Assembly: GCA_964629885.1 (NCBI GenBank)
Contig: CAZVRJ010000005.1
Location: forward strand, 1 to 64,000
Source: CAYWCV01 sp964629885
Lineage (GTDB): Bacteria > Bacteroidota > Rhodothermia > Balneolales > CAYWCV01
Direction of reading: 5' to 3'
Length of the DNA: 64,000 nt
A model generated the notes under the pieces. The model searched no databases. It had not been told where the DNA came from and saw only the letters and a program-made list of their open reading frames with translations. This document shows, one piece after another, positions 1-9,183 of the stretch (positions are counted from its first letter, which is position 1; every line of letters begins with the position of its first letter). The position numbers were made by a program, and so were the translations under genes.

Positions 1-65
1 ATGAACAGTCATGAACAGTCATGAACAGTCATGAACAGTCATGAACAGTCATGAACAGTCATGAA
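1..65. repeat. Decamer tandem repeat, array 1
   Basis: Six perfect head-to-tail copies of ATGAACAGTC followed by a half copy. The window opens inside the array, so its true length is unknown. The 10-bp unit cannot encode a simple in-frame repeat, and no ORF uses it. It lies in the spacer beyond the 3' end of polA, 35 bp from a second array with a different unit. Confidence 0.97.
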
Positions 66-100
66 ATAAGACTTGCATAATACTGAATAACCCGTAAAAT

Positions 101-180
101 TGTGCGTGCTTGTGCGTGCTTGTGCGTGCTTGTGCGTGCTTGTGCGTGCTTGTGAGTGCTTGTGCGTGCTTGTGCGTGAT
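101..180. repeat. Decamer tandem repeat, array 2
   Basis: Eight copies of TGTGCGTGCT. The sixth copy reads TGTGAGTGCT and the last ends in GAT. The array stops two bases before the polA stop codon, so a polA transcript that reads through would carry it as a 3' untranslated repeat of AGCACGCACA. The unit is unrelated to array 1, although the period is the same. Confidence 0.97.
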
Positions 181-182
181 CG

Positions 183-2972
183 TTAATGTGCTTCCAGCCA
201 GTTGTCGGCAATGCCCATCTCTACCTTAAGAGGCACGCCAATCGGCATCGCCTCTTCCATGTGTCGCTTGAGGATGTTCGGAAGCGTGTCGATTTCAGAC
301 TCATGGATTTCGAAGACGAGTTCATCATGCACCTGCATGAGCATCCGGCTTCGATACCCGCCATCTTGAATCAACTTGTGGATGGATATCATGGCAATCT
401 TGATCAGGTCAGCCGCGGTGCCCTGGATGGGCATATTGATGGCGGTGCGCTCTGCAAATCCCCTGCTGTTCTGATTTCCGGAATTGATTTCGGGGATGTA
501 GCGGCGACGCCCGGTCAACGTCTTCACGTACCCATTATCCTTGGCAAATACCACGGTCTTGCTGATGTACTCCTTTATGCCAGGGAACCGCTCGAAGTAG
601 GCGTCGATCATCTGCCGACCCTCGCCGTTCGATATTCCCAGTCGCTGTGCCAAACCGAATGCACTCACACCATATGGGATCCCAAAGTTGACTTCCTTCG
701 CCTTGCGTCGCTGGTCGGGGGTTACTTGGCTGATATCATCTAATCCGAATACTTCGGCAGCTGTTCTAGCGTGGATGTCCTCTCCCCTTTCAAAGGCCGC
801 AATCATGGCCTCGTCTTCGGCTATAGAAGCGATGATGCGGAGTTCAATCTGGGAATAATCCGCTGACATCAGCTTAAACCCGTCTTCGGGGATAAACGCA
901 CGTCTTATTTCACGCCCCTTTTCTGTCCTGATCGGAATATTCTGCAAATTCGGATTACTCGACGAGAGTCTGCCCGTCGCAGCCACACTCTGGTTGTAGC
1001 TGGTATGCACTCTGCCAGTGCGTGTGTTTACCAACTGAGGCAGCGAGTCCACATAGGTTGACTTGAGCTTTGCCAAGCCTCTGTACTCAAGTACAAGACG
1101 TGGAACCTCATGTTCAGCAGCCAAACTGCTCAATACCTCCTCGTTTGTCGAGAACTTGCCTGTGCTGGTCTTTTTGCCTGTAGGAATACCCAGCTTCTTG
1201 AATAATATATCGCCCAACTGTGCCGGTGAGTTGATGTTGAACTGGGCACCTGCTGCCTCATATATTTTTGTCTCAATGACCAAGATGTCTTCTGTGAGCT
1301 CCTTACCGTACGCCTCTAGCATCGGAACATCGATCTTGACTCCATATAGCTCCATGTCGGCGAGGACCTCGCTCAACGGAAACTCGATGCTCTGCGCAAC
1401 TTCATTCAAATCGTCTTTCTCAAGCAGCGGGTTCATCACGTTGAACATCCTCAAAGTAACGTCGGCATCTTCAGCCGCATACACAGAAACTCGGTCGATG
1501 GGCACCTGATCCATACTTCTCCATGGAGCGTTCTTGCCAATGAGGGTGTCGATAGAAATTGGCCGGTATCCAAGATATTTTTCTGACAAATAATCCATCT
1601 TCAACGTCTGACCCGCATCGATCAGGTAGCCAGCCAGCATAGTGTCGAAGATGGGTCCTGCTACCTTAATACCATTTCGGAGCAGCATCTGATAGTCGAA
1701 CTTGTGGTGATGAGCCACTTTAAGCTTGTTCCGGTCCTCCAGATGGGACTTAATGGCATCTCTTACTGCATCCCACGGCAACGCGCCTTCCACACCTACG
1801 GGTACATACCACCCGGTCGACTCCTTCGTGCTGATCGACACCCCCACCAAATCGGCACTTACCGCATCAACGCCGGTAGTCTCGGTGTCGAAACTGATTA
1901 TTGAACTTTCCGACAACTCTTTGCTCAATGCCGAAAGAGAAGCCTCATCGACCACTGTATGGTAATCAACCTTTGATGCATCAAAGGAGCCCTCGGCAGA
2001 TAAACCCAAGCTATCGGCAATTTCGGAGCCGCCAAACAGGGATCCCTGCGAGGCGTCGCCCCCCGACTTGACAACAACAGATGCAGGTGACGAACCGAAG
2101 TCACTGAATTTGGCCGTGAGCGACCGAAAACCCATCCTCTTAAAGAACGCTGAGAGTGCCTGCTTGTCTGGACCCTCCCACTCAAGGGTTCGCCAGTTTA
2201 GGATTTCAGGAACATCTGTCTTGATGGTCACCAACGTCTTCGATATCATTGCCTGATCAGCACAGAGTGTAAGCCCCTCCTTCACTCGTTTCGAGGTAAT
2301 TTCGGGTGCTGCCTCTATCAACTTCTCGAGCGACCCATACTTGAGAATAAGCTCTGGTGCCCCCTTCTTGCCAACACCCGGCACACCGGGCACATTGTCG
2401 CTGGTGTCGCCAATGAGTGCCAAAACGTCGATAACCATCTCGGGTTGCACTCCGAAGTAATTGACAACACCATCGCGATCAATGATATCGAACCCGTCGC
2501 CATTATTGAGCGGCTTGAGCATTTTGATGTGATCGTCTACCAACTGCATGAAATCTTTGTCTGGAGTGACCAAAAACACATCCGCATCTGAGGCCTCAGC
2601 CTGTTTTGCCAATGTGCCGATGATGTCGTCGGCTTCATATCCATCCGACTCTATGTTCGGAATCTTGAAAGCGGCAATCATCTCCTTTATGATTGGGATG
2701 GCAATAGTAAGCTCTTCGGGCTGTGGTGGCCGATTTGCCTTATAGTTTGGATCCATTTCGTGGCGGAACGTAGGAGCATGGGTATCCCATACAACAGCTA
2801 AATGGGTAGGCTTGTCGGTCTCGATGAGCTTGACCAAGGTGTTGGCGAATCCAAAGATGGGTCCTGTAGCGATGCCCTCTGTGTTCCTGAGATTACTGCG
2901 TATCATGGCAAAATGGGCACGATATGCCAACGCCATTGCGTCGACTAGATAGACCTTATACTTGGATTTCAT
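183..2972 (-). CDS. polA: DNA polymerase I with 5' nuclease and proofreading domains
   Basis: Family A DNA polymerase of 929 residues, for Okazaki-fragment processing and repair synthesis. The N-terminal 5' nuclease (about 1-290) shows VDAMALAYRAHF, GYEADDIIG and GDTSDNVPGVPGVG. The 3'-5' exonuclease keeps its acidic motifs: FDTETTG near residue 360, the NKLKVAHHHKFD segment and YAAEDAD, so proofreading should be active, as in Escherichia coli and unlike Thermus aquaticus. The polymerase domain has motif A DYSQIELR (about 702), motif B RRKAKEVNFGIPYG (about 757) and motif C VHDELVFE (about 879). The frame is open 32 codons further upstream, but the ATG at 2972 (MKSKYKVYLVDAMA) matches family N-termini. 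No clear Shine-Dalgarno is seen. It is transcribed divergently from the SpoIIE-type phosphatase across 98 bp. Confidence 0.97.
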   Translation of the reverse strand: MKSKYKVYLVDAMALAYRAHFAMIRSNLRNTEGIATGPIFGFANTLVKLIETDKPTHLAVVWDTHAPTFRHEMDPNYKANRPPQPEELTIAIPIIKEMIAAFKIPNIESDGYEADDIIGTLAKQAEASDADVFLVTPDKDFMQLVDDHIKMLKPLNNGDGFDIIDRDGVVNYFGVQPEMVIDVLALIGDTSDNVPGVPGVGKKGAPELILKYGSLEKLIEAAPEITSKRVKEGLTLCADQAMISKTLVTIKTDVPEILNWRTLEWEGPDKQALSAFFKRMGFRSLTAKFSDFGSSPASVVVKSGGDASQGSLFGGSEIADSLGLSAEGSFDASKVDYHTVVDEASLSALSKELSESSIISFDTETTGVDAVSADLVGVSISTKESTGWYVPVGVEGALPWDAVRDAIKSHLEDRNKLKVAHHHKFDYQMLLRNGIKVAGPIFDTMLAGYLIDAGQTLKMDYLSEKYLGYRPISIDTLIGKNAPWRSMDQVPIDRVSVYAAEDADVTLRMFNVMNPLLEKDDLNEVAQSIEFPLSEVLADMELYGVKIDVPMLEAYGKELTEDILVIETKIYEAAGAQFNINSPAQLGDILFKKLGIPTGKKTSTGKFSTNEEVLSSLAAEHEVPRLVLEYRGLAKLKSTYVDSLPQLVNTRTGRVHTSYNQSVAATGRLSSSNPNLQNIPIRTEKGREIRRAFIPEDGFKLMSADYSQIELRIIASIAEDEAMIAAFERGEDIHARTAAEVFGLDDISQVTPDQRRKAKEVNFGIPYGVSAFGLAQRLGISNGEGRQMIDAYFERFPGIKEYISKTVVFAKDNGYVKTLTGRRRYIPEINSGNQNSRGFAERTAINMPIQGTAADLIKIAMISIHKLIQDGGYRSRMLMQVHDELVFEIHESEIDTLPNILKRHMEEAMPIGVPLKVEMGIADNWLEAH

Positions 2973-3070
2973 GCGGCGATTATGGACTATTAATAAAAAA
3001 TCTAAATTCTTCCCTAACTTTTCGCTCAATTTAGCGAATAAGGTAGAAAGGGCCACAACCCGATACAACT

Positions 3071-4198
3071 ATGAGCCTGAAGAACGAAACACAATCCGTC
3101 CTCAACAAATCGAGATACTATGTGGGTCGCTACACGGAAGGGATGAACCGTGAGCGCATCAATATAGACTACAAAGCCGACCGTGAGCGCCTGCAAAAGT
3201 TATACCACGAAACGGTCATGACCGAACAGGAACATCGAACTGGTGAGGAAATCGGCATTCACGTCAAAATTGGACGCCTCTTCACGGCTTTGGTTCAACG
3301 CCTGAATCCAGTTAGAAGGCTCGTATTCTTCGGAACGTTATTCGCTTTCATCCTCCCATATATTGCAAGCGGCAACTTCTTAATGGACATGATGCATCCC
3401 ATCGCGTTCCTGATGTTGATTGTTATTTTGTTCATTGAGCTTCTTGAAAAGTTGGACGCCAAGAAAGAAATTGATCTTGCAAGAGAAATTCAGCTTAGTC
3501 TTTTGCCACCACCAGAGATAAAGTCCGACAATCTCGAAATCGTGTCCTTTGCGAATACAGCTCAGGAAGTTGGAGGCGATTATGTCGATGTGATAGAGAC
3601 AACTGCTGGTAAGCTGGTTATCGTTGCCGATGTATCTGGCAAGGGGCTATCGGCAGCATTGTACATGGTGCGCATGCAAGCCTTAGTACATCTGCTCACA
3701 CGTCAGCACAGACTTTCTCCCCGAGAGCTCTTTTTGGAATTAAACAGCCTCATTAAGTCGGGCCGCAAGGACAAGACGTTCGTTACTGCCTGTGCCGCCT
3801 TCTTCCCCAAAGGCGAAGATCATTTCCTCTTCTGCCGCGCTGGACATAACCACCCGTTTCTGTTCAATATGGCCGACGACAAAGTTCGAAGTCTCCGAAA
3901 TCGTGGACTCGCACTCGGCATGACGACACAAGAATTGTTGGATGAGCACCTCGAGGAGGCTGTTATTCCATTTAGAAAAGGCGATACCCTTTTGTTATAC
4001 ACCGACGGACTCAACGAGGCACGCAATGAAAGCGGCGAGGAATTCGGCGAAGACCGAATAGAATCCGTAATGGAAATCTATGCATCTATCAACGCAAAGA
4101 CTGTTGTCCAAAAGCTACAGGCTTCGCTTGAAGAGTTTATCGGCACGGCAAAACCGGTCGACGATATCACCTTTACGGTAATTCACCGAAACTCCTGA
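3071..4198 (+). CDS. Membrane-anchored SpoIIE/RsbU-type PP2C serine phosphatase
   Basis: 375 residues. A charged N-terminal region of about 80 residues is followed by two membrane helices (about 84-100 and 110-126), then the usual linker with AREIQLSLLPP and a PP2C-like SpoIIE catalytic domain. Metal-binding acidic motifs are visible: VGGDYVDV (Asp170), VADVSGKGLSAALYM, YTDGLNEARN and PVDDITFTVI, so the enzyme is probably active. Family members dephosphorylate anti-sigma-factor antagonists in partner-switching pathways. No STAS protein or HPK-type anti-sigma kinase is encoded nearby, so the partner is unknown. There is no periplasmic sensor domain between the helices, which suggests the helices only anchor it or sense the membrane. 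It is divergent from polA and convergent with tkt. Confidence 0.9.
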   Translation: MSLKNETQSVLNKSRYYVGRYTEGMNRERINIDYKADRERLQKLYHETVMTEQEHRTGEEIGIHVKIGRLFTALVQRLNPVRRLVFFGTLFAFILPYIASGNFLMDMMHPIAFLMLIVILFIELLEKLDAKKEIDLAREIQLSLLPPPEIKSDNLEIVSFANTAQEVGGDYVDVIETTAGKLVIVADVSGKGLSAALYMVRMQALVHLLTRQHRLSPRELFLELNSLIKSGRKDKTFVTACAAFFPKGEDHFLFCRAGHNHPFLFNMADDKVRSLRNRGLALGMTTQELLDEHLEEAVIPFRKGDTLLLYTDGLNEARNESGEEFGEDRIESVMEIYASINAKTVVQKLQASLEEFIGTAKPVDDITFTVIHRNS

Positions 4199-4224
4199 TA
4201 ATCGCCACTCAACTCAGCTGAAGG

Positions 4225-6210
4225 TTATCTCTGCTTCACTGCGTTAACAACCGCATTAGCCGTCAAACCGTATTCTTCGTAGATGGTTTCGTAGGGGGCC
4301 GAGGCGCCATAACCATGGATGGCAATAATCTTGCCTTGGTCGCCTACCCACTCGTGCCAGCCATATGGTGCTGCCGCCTCGATGGCAACCCTATTCTTGA
4401 CTCCAGTCGGAATGATCGAGTTTTTGTAATCATCCTCTTGCTTACGAAACACCTCGATGCAAGGTAGGCTTATAACGCGCGCATCAACACCCTGATCGCT
4501 TAAAAGTTTCTGGGCTTCAAGGGCGATATGTACCTCCGACCCAGTAGACATGAGCACAGCATCAGGTTTGTCACCTTTCTCTTTCGATACAACATAACCG
4601 CCCTTGAGAACATCATCTCTGTTTGCCGTTGTATCAAGAACAGGCAGGTTTTGGCGTGTAAGAACGAGTAAAGTTGGACCATCGTTACGCTCGAGTGCTG
4701 CGACCCAAGCAGCAGCTGTTTCGTTAGCGTCGCAAGGGCGCCAGACATGGCAATTATGCATCGAACGCAGTGCAGCCAAATGTTCAACTGGTTGGTGTGT
4801 CGGACCGTCCTCACCCAAGCCAATACTATCGTGTGTAAATATGAAAATGGATGGAATTTTCGACAGTGCTGCTATACGGATTGCCGGTCTGCAGTAATCT
4901 GAGAATACTAAGAATGTACCACCATAAGGTATGACTCCGCCATGCAATGCCATGCCATTCAATGCCGATCCCATTGCATGCTCTCTCACTCCAAAGTGGA
5001 AATTGCGTCCAGCGTACGAGCCAGGCTGAAATATTGGAGCCCCGTCGATCCACGTGTTATTCGAACCAGCCAAGTCGGCAGATCCTCCCAACATGTTCGG
5101 AATCTTGGCTGCCAACTCATTCAGCACCAAACCGGATGCCTTTCTAGTTGCCATACCTTTGGCGTCTGCGGGGTACACAGGTACTTTATCTAACCAGTTG
5201 TCAGGCAAGACACCACTCAACACTCGTCTAAATTCGCTGCTTTTTGCAGGCTGAACGCGCTCATACTCGCCGACCAATGTGTTCCACTGGGTTTCCAACT
5301 GCACACCCTTGCTCTTAAATGTAGAATACCACTTGCTGACCTCGTCGGGTACCAAGAATGTTGAATCAGGATCCCATCCATAGTTTATTTTGGTCTTGCG
5401 GATTTCCTCGTCACCTAGAGGTGATCCGTGGCTTGAGGCGGAATCTTGTTTGTTCGGACTACCGTAGCCAATGTGCGTGCGGCACGATATCAACGATGGG
5501 CGATCAGTCGCCGATTTAGCCTCGATGATGGCGCGGTCGACTGCATCTCGGTTGTGTCCGTCAACGCGCTGAACATGCCAACCGTATGATTCGAAGCGTT
5601 TTAGAACATCTTCAGTAAAGGCCAAGTCAGTCGATCCATCAATCGAAATCTTATTGTCGTCGTATAAATAGATCAGCTTGCCAAGCTTCATGTGACCTGC
5701 CATAGATGCGGCCTCGTGCGATACGCCCTCCATTAGGTCGCCGTCGCTTACGATTGCATATGTGAAATGATCGACAACTTTGTGCTCAGGCGTGTTAAAT
5801 ACGGCTGCAAGGTGAGCCTCTGCAATGGCAAATCCTACCCCGTTAGCGAACCCTTGACCAAGAGGACCCGTGGTTGTCTCCACCCCTGGTGTATGACCTA
5901 CTTCTGGGTGACCCGGTGTAATAGAACCCCATTGACGAAACGACTTCAGGTCGTTCATCGAAACATTATAACCAGTGAGATGCAGCAGACTGTAAAGCAG
6001 CATAGATCCATGACCAGCCGAAAGGATAAACCTGTCGCGATCAGCCCAATGCGGATTGGATGGGTTGAACTTCAAGTGACGGGTAAACAGCACGAATGCG
6101 GCATCCGCCATTCCCATTGGCATTCCAGGGTGTCCCGAATTTGCCTTTTGAACGGCATCCATCGATAATGTACGGATCGTATGGACACACAGGTCCTCCA
6201 GTTGCTGCAT
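4225..6210 (-). CDS. tkt: Transketolase
   Basis: 661 residues, the full length for the TPP-dependent transketolase of the non-oxidative pentose phosphate (or Calvin) pathway. The N-terminal region has NSGHPGMPMGMA, HGSMLLYSLLHLTGY and SITPGHPE. The thiamine-diphosphate motif is SDGDLMEGVSHEAA followed by DDNKIS. The pyrimidine-binding domain has FGVREHAMG, with the catalytic glutamate, and the FTHDSIGLGEDGPTHQP loop with its histidines. The C-terminal domain includes VISLPCIEVF. The ATG at 6210 follows the family N-terminus. The gene stands alone between a terminator serving the TPR gene and the convergent phosphatase. Confidence 0.97.
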   Translation of the reverse strand: MQQLEDLCVHTIRTLSMDAVQKANSGHPGMPMGMADAAFVLFTRHLKFNPSNPHWADRDRFILSAGHGSMLLYSLLHLTGYNVSMNDLKSFRQWGSITPGHPEVGHTPGVETTTGPLGQGFANGVGFAIAEAHLAAVFNTPEHKVVDHFTYAIVSDGDLMEGVSHEAASMAGHMKLGKLIYLYDDNKISIDGSTDLAFTEDVLKRFESYGWHVQRVDGHNRDAVDRAIIEAKSATDRPSLISCRTHIGYGSPNKQDSASSHGSPLGDEEIRKTKINYGWDPDSTFLVPDEVSKWYSTFKSKGVQLETQWNTLVGEYERVQPAKSSEFRRVLSGVLPDNWLDKVPVYPADAKGMATRKASGLVLNELAAKIPNMLGGSADLAGSNNTWIDGAPIFQPGSYAGRNFHFGVREHAMGSALNGMALHGGVIPYGGTFLVFSDYCRPAIRIAALSKIPSIFIFTHDSIGLGEDGPTHQPVEHLAALRSMHNCHVWRPCDANETAAAWVAALERNDGPTLLVLTRQNLPVLDTTANRDDVLKGGYVVSKEKGDKPDAVLMSTGSEVHIALEAQKLLSDQGVDARVISLPCIEVFRKQEDDYKNSIIPTGVKNRVAIEAAAPYGWHEWVGDQGKIIAIHGYGASAPYETIYEEYGLTANAVVNAVKQR

Positions 6211-6291
6211 ATAGAATCAGAAATAGGGATTGGATGTTTTGCGAAAAGATACGGCAAAGCGCACGTATCTGAAACCCAAGTTCATCCAAAT

Positions 6292-6323
6292 AAAAAAAGG
6301 CCCACCCAATTGGGCAGGCCTTT
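6292..6323 (-). terminator. Rho-independent terminator for the TPR gene
   Basis: Read on the minus strand, a GGCC-UG-CCC / GGG-UG-GGCC stem with an AAUU loop is followed by seven U residues. The two UG/UG positions form G-U wobbles only in minus-strand RNA; in plus-strand RNA they are CA/CA mismatches. The signal is therefore directional and serves the TPR gene ending at 6356. The terminator at 51419-51455 has the same design. Confidence 0.85.
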
Positions 6324-6355
6324 CATCAAACTAAAGAAGTTTGAACAAAAACGGT

Positions 6356-7339
6356 TTAGTTGGTTCCGCCACCGCACTTCAGGTCATGCTGCATGTGGTG
6401 CTCAGCGGCTGTCTTGAAGCTTCCAACAGCTGACTCGCCAAATGCGGAGCATGCTGCTGGGAAGTTACCCTTCGCCATATGAGCCATTGCCAATTCAAAA
6501 TAGATCTTGGCTTTGTCTGGACGTCCACCCTTCTCAAGCTCAAGTGCCTTGTTGGCATTTGAGATTGCGTTGTCTGACTGGCCCATTTTGTTGAAGGTTT
6601 CAGCCATGCGATAATAAATGTCGGCATCTTCGCCATAAGCAAGAGCACTATTCAGCATGTCGATGGCTTCGGTGTAGCTTTTGGCTTCTACACGGCGGAC
6701 GGCACGAAAAATCAATTCCTTGCGAACATTCTCTTTCACGAGGTTACCAGCGCGATTGTCGTTCGTGGCCGTTGCAACTTCGATAGTCTTCTTGGCCATC
6801 TCGAGTGCACCTTCCCAATTGTTTTTTGCCTTTAGTGACAAGAATTTACCATAGTAAGCATTTGCAAAGTTTGGATTCAGTTTGAGTGCTTCGTCAAAAG
6901 CAGCATCCGCTTCGGCAAATTTGTTTGCTTTGAGGTGGTTGTTACCTACTGCATAGTAGATTGTTGGCAAGTTATTCTCAGAACGGCGTTTAATGTCGGC
7001 ATCGCCATAGCGTGTCCCAAACTCAGCAGCTTTTTTGAATGCTGCGATAGACTCTTCAACTTTCCCGGAACTGTACAAGCCAGCGGCCAACCTGAACTGT
7101 AGGGTTGGAATTTGTTTTTCGGCTTTGTCTTTGATGTCTTTGGAGTCGCCGGCTTTGGTAGCAATATCCGCCGCTTTTTGGAATGCAGCTATGGCAGCGT
7201 TGATATCGGTACCTTTGGCAACTTCGAGTGCGGAGTTGAACGCGGTGATTGCCTCGGTACGTGATTGAGCCATTGACTGGCTAACCATTACGAGAGTTAT
7301 GACCACGAACATGTAGCCAGCTTTAAGCAGAATTTTCAT
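6356..7339 (-). CDS. Exported TPR-repeat protein
   Basis: 327 residues. It has a signal peptide (MKILLKAGYMFVVITLVMVS...AQ, cleavage near residue 24), then tetratricopeptide helices throughout. Several units show the family spacing, for example NPNFANAYYGKFLSLKAK, ADIYYRMAETFNKMGQ and KAKIYFELAMAHMAKGNF. The tail GSFKTAAEHHMQHDLKCGG carries a single cysteine. TPR proteins act as protein-binding scaffolds, and this one should sit in the periplasm. No catalytic domain or specific partner can be named. The gene appears to be transcribed alone: it ends at a strong terminator, and 174 bp separate its start from the upstream lytic transglycosylase gene. Confidence 0.85.
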   Translation of the reverse strand: MKILLKAGYMFVVITLVMVSQSMAQSRTEAITAFNSALEVAKGTDINAAIAAFQKAADIATKAGDSKDIKDKAEKQIPTLQFRLAAGLYSSGKVEESIAAFKKAAEFGTRYGDADIKRRSENNLPTIYYAVGNNHLKANKFAEADAAFDEALKLNPNFANAYYGKFLSLKAKNNWEGALEMAKKTIEVATATNDNRAGNLVKENVRKELIFRAVRRVEAKSYTEAIDMLNSALAYGEDADIYYRMAETFNKMGQSDNAISNANKALELEKGGRPDKAKIYFELAMAHMAKGNFPAACSAFGESAVGSFKTAAEHHMQHDLKCGGGTN

Positions 7340-7513
7340 AGTGTCAGATACGTCAGTTTAGGGTTTGAGCCTGAATTAAGGGTACAATAGCGTAACGAAA
7401 GTAAAAAAAATTATCGTATATCAATAGTAGAAGATGATCAAAATTTGTTCAAGAAACCCGATAATTCGTTAAAATATTCGCATTTTCGCCACTTCGGCAT
7501 GAATTGCGGGGCA

Positions 7514-8479
7514 TTATTCGAGCGGGATGTCAATTTGGTACCGACCAGCAGGTAGCGATCGACCAACGATCCAAGGGTTGACTCTTCGCAGGTCATAATA
7601 CGTAGTACCATGCTCAATTGCCCATTTTGGCAAGTCGGAGATCTCAGAAGTAACGGAGACGGTTTTCACCTTGCTGCTTTGGTATGCTTCTTTGTCATCG
7701 ATATGGTACCCATACAACTCAGGGTTCTCCATGATGGTCTTGACGGCAAGAATCTTGAATACGTATCGCGCAGATTCTAGGTTCATGTGCATCCTGAAAT
7801 AGTCGCTCGTATACTGCTCCCTCATGTGCGTCGTAGCCCTTGTCAACCCCATGTTGTAGGAGGCAGATGCCATTGACCAACTGCCTGTTCGTTCGCGTGC
7901 ATGCTTCAAATACTTGAATGCTGCCTGTGTAGACTTATCTAAGTGCATGCGCTCGTCGATGTTGTCTGTTACACGCATTCCATATTCTTTTGCCGTCTCG
8001 GGCATGAACTGCCACAGACCCCTAGCCCCACGGGCAGAAATTAGAACAGGGATAAGATCGCTCTCAACCACAGCCAGATATTTTAAATCGTCGGGCATGT
8101 TATTGGCTTTTAACTGCTCCTCCATGTACGGGAAAATTCGCGGTGCTCTTTTCAGGTAGAACATGATCTGATAATTCAAGTTCGCATAAATGTAAAGCTC
8201 TCTTTCGAAGCGCTCGCGAATATCCGAAACATTCAAATCAATCTCCTCACCGCAATAACTCAGTTTGTCTGGAATGGGTAAATACTGAGGTACTCTGTGG
8301 TAGAGAGCATTAGCGTTTGGTATGGAATCTGATGCTATGCCCCAGCTGTGCAGTGAGTAACCGGCATGCGCCACTTTGCTTACTCCATCAACTGTCGATG
8401 TAGTAAACATGGCCCAAAGAAACGCTCCTAAAAGAAACGATAGTGAGCTCCACAAAAAGATCTGCCTGTTTACGATCAT
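7514..8479 (-). CDS. Membrane-anchored lytic transglycosylase, MltD-like
   Basis: 321 residues. An N-terminal hydrophobic anchor (about 7-25) precedes an SLT-type lysozyme-fold domain with the catalytic glutamate in VVESDL (Glu139), the GARGLWQFMP motif and ASYNMG. It cleaves peptidoglycan between MurNAc and GlcNAc to form 1,6-anhydro ends. The last 50 residues (WAIEHGTTYYDLRRVNPWI...) look like one LysM module. A TTG lies just upstream, but I place the start at ATG 8479, which overlaps the TGA of the LOG gene by one base (TGATG), implying translational coupling. It is last in the operon parA-parB-DUF5683-LOG-mltD. MltD-type genes are recalled next to parAB and DUF5683 in other Bacteroidota. 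Confidence 0.9.
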   Translation of the reverse strand: MIVNRQIFLWSSLSFLLGAFLWAMFTTSTVDGVSKVAHAGYSLHSWGIASDSIPNANALYHRVPQYLPIPDKLSYCGEEIDLNVSDIRERFERELYIYANLNYQIMFYLKRAPRIFPYMEEQLKANNMPDDLKYLAVVESDLIPVLISARGARGLWQFMPETAKEYGMRVTDNIDERMHLDKSTQAAFKYLKHARERTGSWSMASASYNMGLTRATTHMREQYTSDYFRMHMNLESARYVFKILAVKTIMENPELYGYHIDDKEAYQSSKVKTVSVTSEISDLPKWAIEHGTTYYDLRRVNPWIVGRSLPAGRYQIDIPLE

Positions 8480-9177
8480 CAATAATTGAAATTCGGTCTG
8501 AGTTTGTTCTTGAGGTAAAAGTCGCTTACAATTTTTACGGCTTGATCAACATCGTCGGTCAGGACAAACAAATCCAAATCCGCTTTGGAGATTGTCCCTT
8601 CATCGACCATCTTGGTTTTAATCCATTCGATTAGGCCTTGCCAATAGTCCACCCCAAGCATGACAACTGGGAATCGGTTGACTTTGTGTGTTTGCATAAG
8701 TGTTAACGCCTCAAACAATTCATCTAGTGTGCCAAAACCGCCCGGAAGGATGATGAATCCCTGAGCATACTTCATGAACATTACTTTTCGCACAAAGAAA
8801 TAGTGGAACTTGAGAATGTGCTTGGGATCGACATAAGGATTTGGCTCCTCTTCGAAGGGCAAGGTGATACAAAGGCCAACACTCTTGCCTTTACCGAGCT
8901 GTGCACCCTTGTTCCCTGCTTCCATGATGCCTGGACCGCCGCCTGTGATCACGCCAAAACCAAGCTCAGTAAGACGTTGTGCAATCTCGACTCCCTGGGC
9001 GTAATAAGGATTATCAGGCTTTAGTCTAGCGCTTCCAAAGAGGCTCACACAGGGTCCAATCTTGAACATGCGATCGTAGCCTTCCACGAATTCACCCATG
9101 ATTTTAAAAATGCGCCATAGGTCGCTTTCGAGGCCTTCCTCGTAGGAACTGAATCGTTGAAAATCCTTGTTTTCCAT
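8479..9177 (-). CDS. LOG-family nucleotide phosphoribohydrolase
   Basis: 232 residues with the Rossmann-like LOG fold, often labelled lysine decarboxylase by old annotation. Diagnostic motifs are GGGPGIMEAG (79-88) and PGGFGTLDE (145-153). Known members release a nucleobase from nucleoside 5'-monophosphates and act as cytokinin-riboside-phosphate hydrolases or general AMP hydrolases. The exact substrate here is unknown. An N-terminal extension of about 40 residues precedes the core. It starts 6 bp after the DUF5683 gene and overlaps the lytic transglycosylase start, so it sits inside the par operon without an obvious functional link. Confidence 0.9.
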   Translation of the reverse strand: MENKDFQRFSSYEEGLESDLWRIFKIMGEFVEGYDRMFKIGPCVSLFGSARLKPDNPYYAQGVEIAQRLTELGFGVITGGGPGIMEAGNKGAQLGKGKSVGLCITLPFEEEPNPYVDPKHILKFHYFFVRKVMFMKYAQGFIILPGGFGTLDELFEALTLMQTHKVNRFPVVMLGVDYWQGLIEWIKTKMVDEGTISKADLDLFVLTDDVDQAVKIVSDFYLKNKLRPNFNY

Positions 9178-9183
9178 GAAAGT

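Noticed and set aside
1..180. Tandem arrays as a CRISPR array
   Set aside because: The units are directly contiguous 10-mers without unique spacers, and no cas genes are present.
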